Source: JBFWVJ01 sp050246795
Lineage (GTDB): Bacteria; Patescibacteriota; Gracilibacteria; JAUYGZ01
NCBI GenBank assembly: GCA_050246795.1
Contig: JBFWVJ010000003.1
Coordinates: 136,972 to 200,971, forward strand
Length of the DNA stretch: 64,000 nucleotides
Direction of reading: 5' to 3'
Numbering within the stretch: position 1 is the first letter of the stretch; every line of letters begins with the position of its first letter. A program made the position numbers and the translations under genes. The notes beneath the pieces were generated by a model. It was given only the letters and a program-made list of their open reading frames with translations. It did no database searches and had not been told where the DNA came from. Shown in pieces: positions 56,901 through 64,000 of the stretch.

Positions 56901-58016
56901 TCAAACCGTTCTTCGGGTATACACATAGGCCGCCAAAAAGGTCGAAATCGGCACGGCAAGGATCAGAGTTGTGCTACCGACCAGAGTCCGGACGATCTCT
57001 TCTGCCATGAATTCGTTGTTCAGGATCACCCAGAGCGGATTTTCAGAAGTGGTGATGAAGAGAAACACCGGCAAAGAAGCCCCCGCGTAAGCGATCACCA
57101 AGGTATTGACCAAGGAAGCAATGTGCTCTTTTCCCACCGAGAGCCCGCGGCGATACAATTCCCAAAAAGAAAATGTTGAATGCGCGTCATGGATTTCCGC
57201 CACGGTCGCCACTTGGGTCGTCACAACATCATCGAGGATCCCCAGAGCTCCGATGACAATAGCGCCCAGAAGCAACCCTTTCAGATCCACCTTGTCAAAC
57301 ATGCCAAAGGTGAGATTGATAGCTTCTTCGGATCCCATCCCAAACAAATGCGCGAACGACACAGAAAACAATGCCAGCAAGAGCGAAATTCCCAAAGTGA
57401 TCAACAGACTGACCCATGAGATCACCGTTCGCTTATGAAATCCATGAGCCAAAAACAACGAAAGCGAAGCGATCACCACCGATCCGAAAAAGCTCACCAG
57501 GATGGGGTTTCCACCGGAAACAATCTGGGGAACCAGCCACTTCGTCAAAATAACCAAAGTCACCGCCAGCCCCAGCAAGGACCCCAAGCCTCTTTTCCCG
57601 GACACCAAAAGGGTGATGCCAATAAAGAAAAAGAACAGGACCCACAGAGGTCGCAAACGATACCGCTCAAAGAACCGATAGCTCGACTCTCCATCGTACG
57701 CCGTTTTGACCACAATGACCTTTTCACCGACCGTCATCTTCTGCGCGGGATCCTCACCAAACGAATTGCGATACGGCAGCTCGAGGGACATTCCCTGGTC
57801 TTGACCTTCCAGGAGCTCCACCAAAAGCCACTGGGTAAAAATGACATTGCCCAAGTATTCTTCCTCACCTTCCCGAAGGATTTCTTGAACCTGAGCGCGG
57901 TAAAAATCTTCGACAAAGACGGTTTCGGTATTGCCACCATCGGCCCTGACCGTTGGCAAGATCACACAAAACATCAATGCCGAAACAAACCATCCAAGAG
58001 CTCGCTTCATACTCAA
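56901..58016 (-). CDS. YibE/F family membrane protein
   Basis: 371 residues. An N-terminal signal-like helix, an extracytoplasmic domain (~25-125), and about seven membrane helices (LWVLFFFFIGITLLVSGKRGLGSLLGLAVTL, and later segments). GALGILDDVVTTQVATVAEIHDA and EHIASLVNTLVIAYAGASLPVFL are the YibE/F signatures. Role uncertain. Third gene after fur and the ZIP transporter, 7 bp from the latter, so it probably responds to the same metal signal. Confidence 0.85.
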   Translation of the reverse strand: MSMKRALGWFVSALMFCVILPTVRADGGNTETVFVEDFYRAQVQEILREGEEEYLGNVIFTQWLLVELLEGQDQGMSLELPYRNSFGEDPAQKMTVGEKVIVVKTAYDGESSYRFFERYRLRPLWVLFFFFIGITLLVSGKRGLGSLLGLAVTLVILTKWLVPQIVSGGNPILVSFFGSVVIASLSLFLAHGFHKRTVISWVSLLITLGISLLLALFSVSFAHLFGMGSEEAINLTFGMFDKVDLKGLLLGAIVIGALGILDDVVTTQVATVAEIHDAHSTFSFWELYRRGLSVGKEHIASLVNTLVIAYAGASLPVFLFITTSENPLWVILNNEFMAEEIVRTLVGSTTLILAVPISTFLAAYVYTRRTV

Positions 58017-58023
58017 AAGTAAA

Positions 58024-58800
58024 TTACTCCAACCAGGTCAGAGCATACATGATCACGATTCCGAGGATCAAAGAAAACAGCTGGATGACGGAATTCAGCG
58101 GCACCTTTTCTTTCTTTAGCTCCGGAATCAGATCACTCCCTGCAATGTAGATAAAAGCTCCCGCGGTAAAAGGAATCAGATACTGCGCCATCACCTCACT
58201 CTGTTCATTGAGCAACAACACCACCCCCGCTCCGACCAGACCCAACAAGCCGCTGAAAAAATTAATCAATAACGCTTTGCGAACACCGAAACCCGAATGG
58301 ATGAACACTCCAAAATCTCCTATTTCCTGAGGGATCTCATGAAGGATGACAGCAATCGTGGTGCTAACCCCTACTAAAGGGCTCACCAAAAAACTCGCCG
58401 CGATGACCATCCCATCCAGAAAATCATGCAAAGCTCCTCCGATCATATTCATGATCCCCAGTGAATGCTGGTGATGGTGCTGGTGTTGAGCATGGTCTTC
58501 CGGGGTTTCGATCTCATGATGGTGGTGCCAAAGCACAAATTTCTCCAACACGAGAAAGGACAAAATCCCTAAAAGGACCAGTAAAGAAATCTGAACGGAA
58601 AACTCACCGGACTCCTCCACTATTTCAGGAAGGAGATGAATGAAAGCATCCCCGAGCAACGCTCCGGCAGCCAGACTAATGATAAAGAACAAAATCTTAT
58701 GAAGCCATTGCCGCTTAAAACTCAGGGTGATCACCCCAACGAAAGAAATCAAACTGACCAAGAAAGCACTGGACAAGGAATACAAGACGACCGAAGACAT
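58024..58800 (-). CDS. ZIP-family metal transporter
   Basis: 258 residues from MSSVVLYSLSSAFLVSLISFV. About eight helices; the His-rich loop HHHHEIETPEDHAQHQHHHQHS, then the transport motifs GGALHDFLDGMVIAASFL and ILHEIPQEIGDFGVFIHSGF supply metal-ligand His, Asp and Glu. Most likely zinc (or iron/manganese) import. It follows the Fur-family gene in the same transcription direction, which supports metal-dependent control. Confidence 0.92.
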   Translation of the reverse strand: MSSVVLYSLSSAFLVSLISFVGVITLSFKRQWLHKILFFIISLAAGALLGDAFIHLLPEIVEESGEFSVQISLLVLLGILSFLVLEKFVLWHHHHEIETPEDHAQHQHHHQHSLGIMNMIGGALHDFLDGMVIAASFLVSPLVGVSTTIAVILHEIPQEIGDFGVFIHSGFGVRKALLINFFSGLLGLVGAGVVLLLNEQSEVMAQYLIPFTAGAFIYIAGSDLIPELKKEKVPLNSVIQLFSLILGIVIMYALTWLE

Positions 58801-58869
58801 AAGAGAGAAAGTAAAAAATAAAAAGTGAAAAAAGAAAAACGAGAAAACCAAGAAACGGAAGAACAGATG

Positions 58870-58950
58870 AACGATGAAGCTAACGAAGCTCATGAAGCTA
58901 ACGAAGCTAACGAAGCTAACGAAGCTAACGAAGCTAATGAACCTAAAAAC
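58870..58950 (-). repeat. Tandem AGCTTCGTT array between fur and ZIP genes
   Basis: Six to seven AGCTAACGA (complement TCGTTAGCT) copies with one AGCTCATGA variant, ending next to the fur stop (TAG). It is translatable on the plus strand as a Glu-Ala-Asn repeat, which is an artefact. Confidence 0.9.
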
Positions 58951-59373
58951 CTACCCCACACAAGACTGACAAAGACCAAAAAACTCCAAGGAATGGTGGA
59001 TCTGAGCAAACCGGGTCTTCCGTGCAAGCTGACGCTCTACTTTGGGGAGAATATTCTCCAGCGCCTTCAATTCAACATCTTCCACCACATTACAGCCCTT
59101 GCAGATGACATGATGATGGTGATCTTGGTTCCACTCATAATACTTCTTGCGATCCCCCAACTGCAATTCACGAATAATCCCTCGGCTGAGAAGAAACTCA
59201 ATCTCTCGATACACCGTGGTTTTATTGACGATTCGTTTTTTCTTTTTGAGAAATAGCAAAAGCTCCTGCGCCGAACAAGGTTTCTCGTGCTGGGTGAAGA
59301 ATGCCAGCAGGCCGTGTCGAAGTTGGGTGATGCGAAATCCTTCTTTTCTGAGTTGTTCAAGAATCTCTTTCAT
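58951..59373 (-). CDS. Fur-family metalloregulator (Zur/Fur-like)
   Basis: 140 residues. Winged-helix start MKEILEQLRKEGFRITQLRHGLLAFF, then TTVYREIEFLLSRGII, HHHHVICKGCNVVEDVEL (metal and structural Cys) and FGLCQSCVG (second CxxC). Both structural Cys pairs are present. It probably represses the metal-uptake genes ZIP and YibE/F downstream when metal is replete, and its own promoter through the operator at 59,396-59,424. Zn or Fe specificity cannot be read from sequence. Confidence 0.9.
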   Translation of the reverse strand: MKEILEQLRKEGFRITQLRHGLLAFFTQHEKPCSAQELLLFLKKKKRIVNKTTVYREIEFLLSRGIIRELQLGDRKKYYEWNQDHHHHVICKGCNVVEDVELKALENILPKVERQLARKTRFAQIHHSLEFFGLCQSCVG

Positions 59374-59395
59374 GGCTTCTAATGAAGGTATTTCG

Positions 59396-59424
59396 AGATT
59401 AACGCAACTCAGTTGCGTTTACAA
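59396..59424 (-). promoter_or_regulatory. fur promoter with palindromic operator in its spacer
   Basis: TTGTAA (-35, 59,424-59,419), 17-bp spacer, TAATCT (-10, 59,401-59,396). The perfect palindrome AACGCAACT-C-AGTTGCGTT (59,401-59,419) fills the spacer, a 9-1-9 layout like Fur-family boxes. A dimer bound here would block polymerase, giving autorepression. Confidence 0.75.
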
Positions 59425-59676
59425 GAAAAAAAGAATCATGAAAAAAAATTCATCATGATTGCGCATGGCATGTGGGACGTTTCGAAAAAAAGAGAAGGAA
59501 GAAAATAAGAGACAATGGCATGAAAAAAGAATCAGTTTCTCCTCAAACAGATGAGGAAAAAAGCCATTTTAAGAAAAGTAAGCTACACTGCAAAAAAATA
59601 CAAATGGCAAAAGATTTGTTTTTCAAAAATGAGAAAAAGCGACTATATTTGGTGAAGTATTTTTTAATTCATTGCC

Positions 59677-59799
59677 ATGGCTATGAAAAAAGCTGCTAAA
59701 AAGCCAGCGAAGAAGCCAGCTGCTAAGAAAGCTGCAAAGAAGGCAGCTCCTAAGAAAGCTGCTCCAAAGAAAAAAAAGCCCGCCGCTAAGAAGAAATAA
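59677..59799 (+). CDS. Histone H1-like Lys/Ala/Pro protein (40 aa)
   Basis: MAMKKAAKKPAKKPAAKKAA followed by KKAAPKKAAPKKKKPAAKKK. Nearly all Lys, Ala and Pro, with KKPAKK/KKAAPKK repeats, as in bacterial histone H1-like (HC1-type) chromatin proteins and the rpsO tail in this window. Likely a DNA- or RNA-compacting cation. A clear intrinsic terminator follows at 59,827-59,862, which supports expression. Confidence 0.8.
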   Translation: MAMKKAAKKPAKKPAAKKAAKKAAPKKAAPKKKKPAAKKK

Positions 59800-59826
59800 C
59801 GGTCCGCTTTTTTTCGAAAAAAAGTC

Positions 59827-59862
59827 AAAAAACCTCCTCGGCTTCGGCTCTGGAGGTTTTTT
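59827..59862 (+). terminator. Terminator of the histone-like gene
   Basis: AAAAAACCTCC ... GGAGGTTTTTT with an inner CTTCGG-type loop, 27 bp after the stop. The T tract overlaps the next promoter's -35 box. Confidence 0.95.
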
Positions 59863-59889
59863 GCGACCCTGAAAAAATTTCTCTATAAT
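59861..59889 (+). promoter_or_regulatory. Promoter of the sorbosone-dehydrogenase-like gene
   Basis: TTGCGA, 17-bp spacer, TATAAT; 22 bp before the ATG at 59,912. Confidence 0.7.
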
Positions 59890-59911
59890 AAAAGAAACTC
59901 ATGCAACCCTT

Positions 59912-61201
59912 ATGAAAAAATTTCTGTGGATCATTCTCAGTTCCTTCATCGTCGCCGCCCTCCTATTAGCAGGACTCATCTATTACTTCTTCGGAGACTG
60001 GTTGAGAATGATGTCTACACTGAAGACCCCGACCACACCACCAGCGATGGAAGAGCCCGTTTCAAATCCTCCATCTCCATCCACAGATGACGCACCCATA
60101 CCTCCACAAGATCAAACCGGACTCAATCTCCAGCTTCCACCCGGATTCACCATTTCCACCTTCGCGAACAATATCGGAGCAGCCAGAGTCTTGATCCAAG
60201 ATCCGAACGGCACGCTGATCGCCAGCCTGACCCGCAATGGAAAAGTCGTCGCGCTTCCAGACAAGGACCAGGATGGAAAGGTGGACGAAGTCATCACCGT
60301 GATCGAAAATCTCAACAACCCGCACGGCCTGGCCTTTCGCTGCAATGCACAGCCTGAGCAAGGCCCAAGCGAGATTTGCAAACTCTACATCGCTGAAACC
60401 CAAGCCTTACATCGCTACGACTACGATCCAGACACCCTACAAGTCAGCAATAAAACGCAGGTGGTGGATTTTCCAAAACAAGCAGGCCGACACTTCACCA
60501 GATCCCTGCTCTCCCTCCCGGAAGAAGACCGACTCCTCATTTCAATAGGATCCAGCTGTGACGTATGCCATGAACAAGACTGGCGACCAGGAAAAATCCT
60601 CTCCTCGCACTTTGATGGGGCAGACTATAAAGAATATGCGACCGGACTCAGGAACTCGGTGTTCATGAAGGTCCACCCGCTGACAGGAGAGGTCTGGGCC
60701 ACCGAAATGGGCCGTGACTGGCTCGGGGACGATATTCCGCCAGATGAAGTAAATATCATTCGGGAAGGAAATCACTATGGGTGGCCCACCTGCTTCGGAA
60801 AGAATATCCATGACACCGACTTCGATAAGAATACCTACATCAGAAATCCTTGCACAGAACCCTTTGAACAACCGTCATATATAGACCTTCAAGCTCACTC
60901 AGCACCCTTGGGACTGGCCTTCTTTCCTGAGTCCTGGCCCGAAGAATACCGCTACGATCTCCTCGTCGCTTATCACGGCTCATGGAACCGAAGCATACCC
61001 ACAGGGTATAAAATCGGCCGGTTCGAACTGAATGAGCAAGGAGCAGTGCAGAGTGAACAACAAGACTTTCTCACTGGCTGGATCGAGGGATCCGATGTCA
61101 CAGGAAGACCCGTCGACATCCTGATCACCAACACGAGAGAAATCTTTCTCTCAGATGATAAAGGCGGCCATATATTCTTGATCAAATACTTTGAACAATA
61201 A
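59912..61201 (+). CDS. Membrane-anchored sorbosone dehydrogenase-like beta-propeller
   Basis: 429 residues. N-terminal membrane anchor (FLWIILSSFIVAALLLAGLIYYF), a Pro/Ser/Thr linker to ~residue 70, then a six-bladed propeller: LPPGFTISTFANNIGAARVL, NNPHGLAF, IGSSCDVCHE, ATGLRNSVFMKVHPLTGEVWATEMGRDWLGDD, EGNHYGWP, YHGSWNRSIPTGYKIGRF. Typical PQQ-dependent sugar dehydrogenase-like fold. A PQQ source and true catalysis are unproven; no pqq gene is here. The propeller likely faces outside. Confidence 0.9.
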   Translation: MKKFLWIILSSFIVAALLLAGLIYYFFGDWLRMMSTLKTPTTPPAMEEPVSNPPSPSTDDAPIPPQDQTGLNLQLPPGFTISTFANNIGAARVLIQDPNGTLIASLTRNGKVVALPDKDQDGKVDEVITVIENLNNPHGLAFRCNAQPEQGPSEICKLYIAETQALHRYDYDPDTLQVSNKTQVVDFPKQAGRHFTRSLLSLPEEDRLLISIGSSCDVCHEQDWRPGKILSSHFDGADYKEYATGLRNSVFMKVHPLTGEVWATEMGRDWLGDDIPPDEVNIIREGNHYGWPTCFGKNIHDTDFDKNTYIRNPCTEPFEQPSYIDLQAHSAPLGLAFFPESWPEEYRYDLLVAYHGSWNRSIPTGYKIGRFELNEQGAVQSEQQDFLTGWIEGSDVTGRPVDILITNTREIFLSDDKGGHIFLIKYFEQ

Positions 61202-61234
61202 CCATGAATTTCTGCTAGAGCATCAAAAAAATTT

Positions 61235-61262
61235 TTGCATTTTACAAAACCTCTGCTAAGGT
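61235..61262 (+). promoter_or_regulatory. Possible promoter of the Met/Lys/Asp lipoprotein gene
   Basis: TTGCAT, 16-bp spacer, TAAGGT. A weak -10; 34 bp before the start at 61,296. Confidence 0.35.
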
Positions 61263-61295
61263 GGTCTCGGTTTTTTCTATTCTTAATTGTGACGT

Positions 61296-61520
61296 ATGTC
61301 AAAAAAACTTCTCTCCCTGGCTCTGGTATTGGCTTGTAGCCTGACTTTAGCTGCGTGCAACAAAGACAAGATGATGGACGACGAAAAAATGATGGAAGGC
61401 GACAAAATGATGATGGATGACAAAATGATGAAAGATGACAAGATGATGGAAGATGACAAGATGATGGAAGGTGACAAAATGATGGATGACAAGATGATGG
61501 AAGAAGGAATGGCTCAATAA
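61296..61520 (+). CDS. Small lipoprotein of MxKDx-type repeats
   Basis: 74 residues. MSKKLLSLALVLACSLTLAAC signal with lipobox Cys at residue 21, then about eight D-K-M-M plus (D/E)(D/G) repeats (DKMMDDEKMMEGDKMMMDDK). Alternating Met pairs with Asp/Lys suggest metal binding, copper in particular, or a structural role; this is inference. A strong terminator follows. Confidence 0.8.
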   Translation: MSKKLLSLALVLACSLTLAACNKDKMMDDEKMMEGDKMMMDDKMMKDDKMMEDDKMMEGDKMMDDKMMEEGMAQ

Positions 61521-61528
61521 GGAAACGC

Positions 61529-61569
61529 AAAAAACCACCCTCGTTCTCAACAAGCGAAGGTGGTTTTTT
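61529..61569. terminator. Bidirectional terminator
   Basis: AAAAAACCACC ... GGTGGTTTTTT between the convergent lipoprotein and CDP-alcohol genes. Confidence 0.92.
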
Positions 61570-62252
61570 TATTGCCGAGATCTTCCTCGAATACTCTTGA
61601 AACTAAATACAAGGGACAAGGAGAGAAACGGTACTGCCAAAGTGCTAAGGGAAGGATAAGCAGCACCAACCAATGCTGCTACGATCCCATAGCACTGAAG
61701 ATGAGCCTTCACCTTTCCCGCCATATTGGCTTGCTGAGAATTGACTCCTGGAGTAGCGGCACCGGGATTCAATACGATGTGAACCGAAGTTCTGATTTGC
61801 CCTATCAACCCGCCTCTCTGGCGTTGTGAAACCACATCGAACGCTGCGTTCAACATCATAAGCACCGCCAAAAGAACATCGGGAGCCATATGCTGCCAAT
61901 CCATTTGTACCAGGAGGTACAGATAGACATAGGCATTGACGATCTTATCCACCAAGGCATCCAAAACAGCCCCTTCCAAAGTCACCTTTCCACTTTTTCT
62001 TGCAACTTTTCCATCGAGGATATCCGGAACGGATGCCAACAAGAACGCCACTGCTCCCTCCACTGGAGTGGCTTGATGGACTGCCAAAGCAGCAATTGTT
62101 AAGGGGATCTTGCTCGCCGTAATATGCCCAGGATCAACCTTCAACCGCACCAAAACATCGGCCATTTTTTCAAATGGATAATGAACCGCGTGAACGACAA
62201 GATTTCTTCGAGCCTCCTTGCTTTCTTCAGAAGGCTTGGCATCTATCTCCAT
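61569..62252 (-). CDS. CDP-alcohol phosphatidyltransferase
   Basis: 227 residues. The signature D-x2-DG-x2-AR-x8-G-x3-D-x3-D is complete (DILDGKVARKSG, then G-AVLD-ALVD) and several helices follow. Transfers a phosphoalcohol onto CDP-activated lipid; the product (for example phosphatidylglycerol-phosphate or -inositol) cannot be told from sequence. Membrane protein. Its stop lies at the shared terminator. Confidence 0.92.
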   Translation of the reverse strand: MEIDAKPSEESKEARRNLVVHAVHYPFEKMADVLVRLKVDPGHITASKIPLTIAALAVHQATPVEGAVAFLLASVPDILDGKVARKSGKVTLEGAVLDALVDKIVNAYVYLYLLVQMDWQHMAPDVLLAVLMMLNAAFDVVSQRQRGGLIGQIRTSVHIVLNPGAATPGVNSQQANMAGKVKAHLQCYGIVAALVGAAYPSLSTLAVPFLSLSLVFSFKSIRGRSRQ

Positions 62253-62366
62253 AGAATTACATAAGTAGACAAAGGGAAAAGTAGTTGGATTGTAATGATT
62301 GAATCAAAAAAAACAACCGTTCTTCCTCACTCTTCTTTATGAACGCCAAAGCATTTGCAACCTCCA

Positions 62367-62395
62367 TTGCGAATCAAGAATAGTCGACCTATAGT
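62367..62395 (+). promoter_or_regulatory. Promoter of the aminotransferase
   Basis: TTGCGA, 17-bp spacer, TATAGT; the -10 ends 20 bp before the ATG at 62,416. Confidence 0.65.
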
Positions 62396-62415
62396 ACGAT
62401 CAACTTTTCTTTTTC

Positions 62416-63741
62416 ATGCGCAACCCTCTCGCCAACCCCAAAGTCAACCTCCTCCGCTATGGTATCCGAGAAATCGTCGATGTCGCCCAGCGTCTCGGTG
62501 AGCTGGATCCGAACTTCCAGTTTATCGGCGAAAACATCGGCGACCCCATCCCCAAAGGATGGCCGGTCCCACCATTTCTGAAACAAGCCATCATCGATGC
62601 CACCAACGAACCGGGAGACAAGGTCTTCGGCTACTCCCACTCTCGAGGCCTGCCCGAAACCCGAAAATGGGTGGTGAATTATGCGAAACGATTTTCCCCT
62701 TCCTCGACCCTCGACTACGAATACGTCCTCTTCGTCAGCGGGCTAGGAGCTGGGATCTCCGCCCTCTACCACATGCTCCCATCTGGCGCCCGGGTCATCC
62801 AGCCGACTCCCAGCTACCCCACGCACGCCTCGATGGAGTCTTTTTCTGCAAACGCCGAACCCATCGTCTACACACTCGACCCGGACAACAACTGGCAACC
62901 CGATCTGAACAACCTCGAAGAACAAATCAAAGCGCACCCAGAAATCAGCGCCATCCTCATCATCAATCCGAACAATCCCACCGGCGCTGTTTACAGCCAT
63001 GAAACCCTGGAAAAAATCGTCCAGATCGCCGAAAAATACCAACTGATGCTGATCTCCGACGAGGTGTACTTCCGCATGGTCTACAACGGTCTCGAATACG
63101 CGCAAATCACCGAAATCGCCCAAGGACGGGTGCCGCTCGTCGTCATGCGCGGAGTCTCGAAGGATGTCCCCTGGCCTGGAGGTCGCTGCGGCTGGCTAGA
63201 ATTTCACAATGTCGACCTCGACGCCGACTACAAAGCCTACGTCGAAGCGGTCAAAAAACGCGTGCTCATGGAGGTCTGCTCTGTCACCCTGCCTCAATAT
63301 ATCCTCCCCAAGATCTACGACCATCCAGACTTCGAACAATGGAATCAGGAATACAATGCTGAACTCGAGAAGAATGGAAACTACATCGCCGACGTCCTCG
63401 GCAACACCAAGGGCATGAAGGTCAATCGCACCAATGGCGCCTTCTACATGATGCCGCTTTTTGAAGACGGTGTCCTGAACGATCAGCAAACCCTCCCCAT
63501 CGCCAACGATGAGGCCAGAAAATACATCGAAGCTGAAGTCAGCAAACCCGGCTTTCCGCTCGACAAACGCTTCACCTACTACCTCCTGGCAGCGACGGGC
63601 ATCTGCGTGGTCCCGGCAAGTGGATTTTTTAGCCCATACTCTGGATTCCGCCTGACGACCCTCGACCGCGACGACGAACGCCGAAAGAGGACCTACGCCA
63701 AGCTCTCGGGAGCCATTGAGGAGTACATCGCTTCAGCGTGA
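62416..63741 (+). CDS. PLP-dependent aminotransferase, class I/II
   Basis: 441 residues, typical length. Residue order: GENIGDP, YSHSRGLPETRKWVVNY, FVSGLGAGISALYHML, IINPNNPTGAVYS, ISDEVYFRMVY, then the PLP Lys motif SKDVPWPGGRCGW and the C-terminal Arg region FRLTTL. Full set of family motifs. Substrate not clear; the family includes aspartate, alanine and aromatic enzymes. The window's last complete gene. Confidence 0.92.
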   Translation: MRNPLANPKVNLLRYGIREIVDVAQRLGELDPNFQFIGENIGDPIPKGWPVPPFLKQAIIDATNEPGDKVFGYSHSRGLPETRKWVVNYAKRFSPSSTLDYEYVLFVSGLGAGISALYHMLPSGARVIQPTPSYPTHASMESFSANAEPIVYTLDPDNNWQPDLNNLEEQIKAHPEISAILIINPNNPTGAVYSHETLEKIVQIAEKYQLMLISDEVYFRMVYNGLEYAQITEIAQGRVPLVVMRGVSKDVPWPGGRCGWLEFHNVDLDADYKAYVEAVKKRVLMEVCSVTLPQYILPKIYDHPDFEQWNQEYNAELEKNGNYIADVLGNTKGMKVNRTNGAFYMMPLFEDGVLNDQQTLPIANDEARKYIEAEVSKPGFPLDKRFTYYLLAATGICVVPASGFFSPYSGFRLTTLDRDDERRKRTYAKLSGAIEEYIASA

Positions 63742-63747
63742 AATGCA

Positions 63748-63885
63748 CCCTAGCCTCTTACAAGGGGAAGTTTCTTCAAAGATGAAACCTAAAAAACACA
63801 ATGCTTCCAGCACCAAGAAGCAGAGCGCATTTTCTATTTTTAGGCTGCTTGAAAAAGCAACTTCCCCCTTTTAAGGGGGCTAGGC
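63748..63885. repeat. MITE-like inverted repeat
   Basis: Arm CCCTAGCCTCTTACAAGGGG at 63,748-63,767 pairs imperfectly with the complement of AACTTCCCCC...GGGGGCTAGG at 63,859-63,885. The right arm itself forms CCCCCTT-TT-AAGGGGG. No transposase inside, only a 30-codon ORF at 63,782-63,874 that is probably chance. A CTAG at 63,880-63,883 is a likely IS insertion target. Confidence 0.7.
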
Positions 63886-64000
63886 AGTGTTAACATAAGC
63901 ATGGTAAGATGAGCTCATCTTTACCAAAGTTATGCAGAAATTTCTAACTGATGAACAGTTTAATCATATTGCTCAATATTTTCCAATACCAAGAAAACCC
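63884..64000 (+). mobile_element. Left end of an IS5-family insertion sequence
   Basis: A possible inverted end GCAGTGTTAACATAAGC follows CTAG at 63,880-63,883. The transposase ORF begins at ATG 63,932 and runs off the window: MQKFLTDEQFNHIAQYFPIP, the LTDEQW-type start of IS5/IS4-like transposases (DUF4096). IS5 elements typically target YTAR sites such as CTAG. The rest of the element lies outside. Confidence 0.7.
63932..64000 (+). CDS. IS5-type transposase, 5' fragment
   Basis: 23 codons, truncated by the window edge. LTDEQFNHIAQYFPIPRKP matches the N-terminal DUF4096 helix of IS5-group transposases, which precedes the DDE domain. Intactness cannot be judged. Confidence 0.7.
   Translation, partial: MQKFLTDEQFNHIAQYFPIPRKP

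Noticed and set aside
58825..59256. 143-codon plus ORF with Glu-Ala-Asn repeats
   Set aside because: Produced by the AGCTAACGA repeat array and antisense to fur.
59472..59699. 75-codon plus ORF before the histone-like gene
   Set aside because: Lys-biased and out of frame with the histone-like gene it overlaps; no start signal or family.
1..64000. CRISPR array, rRNA operon or phage genome
   Set aside because: Repeats are short tandem words or isolated palindromes without spacers of constant length; no cas, rRNA or phage structural genes were seen, despite the tail-fibre resemblance of the surface proteins.

Overview
The window reads as chromosomal DNA of a bacterium from the Candidate Phyla Radiation (Patescibacteria), most like Peregrinibacteria. 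That placement is inferred from gene content and style: long fibre-like secreted proteins, SLH proteins, Lys/Ala-rich basic tails, compact housekeeping genes and many orphan proteins. No 16S gene is present to confirm it. TGA ends many intact genes (for example the isoaspartyl peptidase, the PP2C-like protein and the aminotransferase), so the recoded UGA-Gly code of some relatives is not in use.

Layout. 1-6.4 kb: a redoxin-like gene beside a truncated membrane gene, an ATP-grasp/isoaspartyl-peptidase pair, a 30-residue membrane peptide with its own promoter and terminator, and groES-groEL under a CIRCE operator. 6.4-7.6 kb: a CPA2-type antiporter. 7.8-18.4 kb: five minus-strand genes for large modular secreted fibre-like proteins, followed by a divergent SLH protein. 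19.6-24.8 kb: pnp, rpsO with a histone-like tail, and priA carrying several in-frame repeat insertions. 24.8-30.6 kb: orphan genes, a membrane-anchored zinc peptidase, cutA and glyS. 29.4-34.1 kb: a complete riboflavin set (ribD, ribA, ribB, ribH, ribE) with a toxin-antitoxin pair between ribB and ribA. 34-46 kb: HAD, PP2C-like and alpha/beta hydrolase enzymes, three orphan genes, dtd, a flavoprotein reductase, purD, a methyltransferase and rpmA. 46-56 kb: a MerR/TipA regulator, ung, tRNA-Asn, PhnA-like, a second SLH protein, queA, two hemerythrin-like proteins, YceI, a second ATP-grasp enzyme, msrB and a histidine kinase. 56-62 kb: a Fur-family regulator with a palindromic operator, a ZIP metal transporter and a YibE/F protein, then a 40-residue histone H1-like gene, a sorbosone-dehydrogenase-like protein, a Met/Lys/Asp-rich lipoprotein and a CDP-alcohol phosphotransferase. 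62.4-64 kb: an aminotransferase, a MITE-like inverted repeat and the start of an IS5-type transposase that runs off the window.

The most unusual theme is repeat architecture. Many gaps between same-strand genes are filled by inverted repeats made of tandem 7-10 base words. Their arms start at the stop codon of one gene, often supplying it, and end near or at the start codon of the next. Similar low-complexity words are inserted in frame inside ribD, ribE, queA and priA. In priA a 100-nt segment folds on paper into a perfect four-way cloverleaf. No CRISPR array, rRNA, origin or FMN riboswitch was seen.
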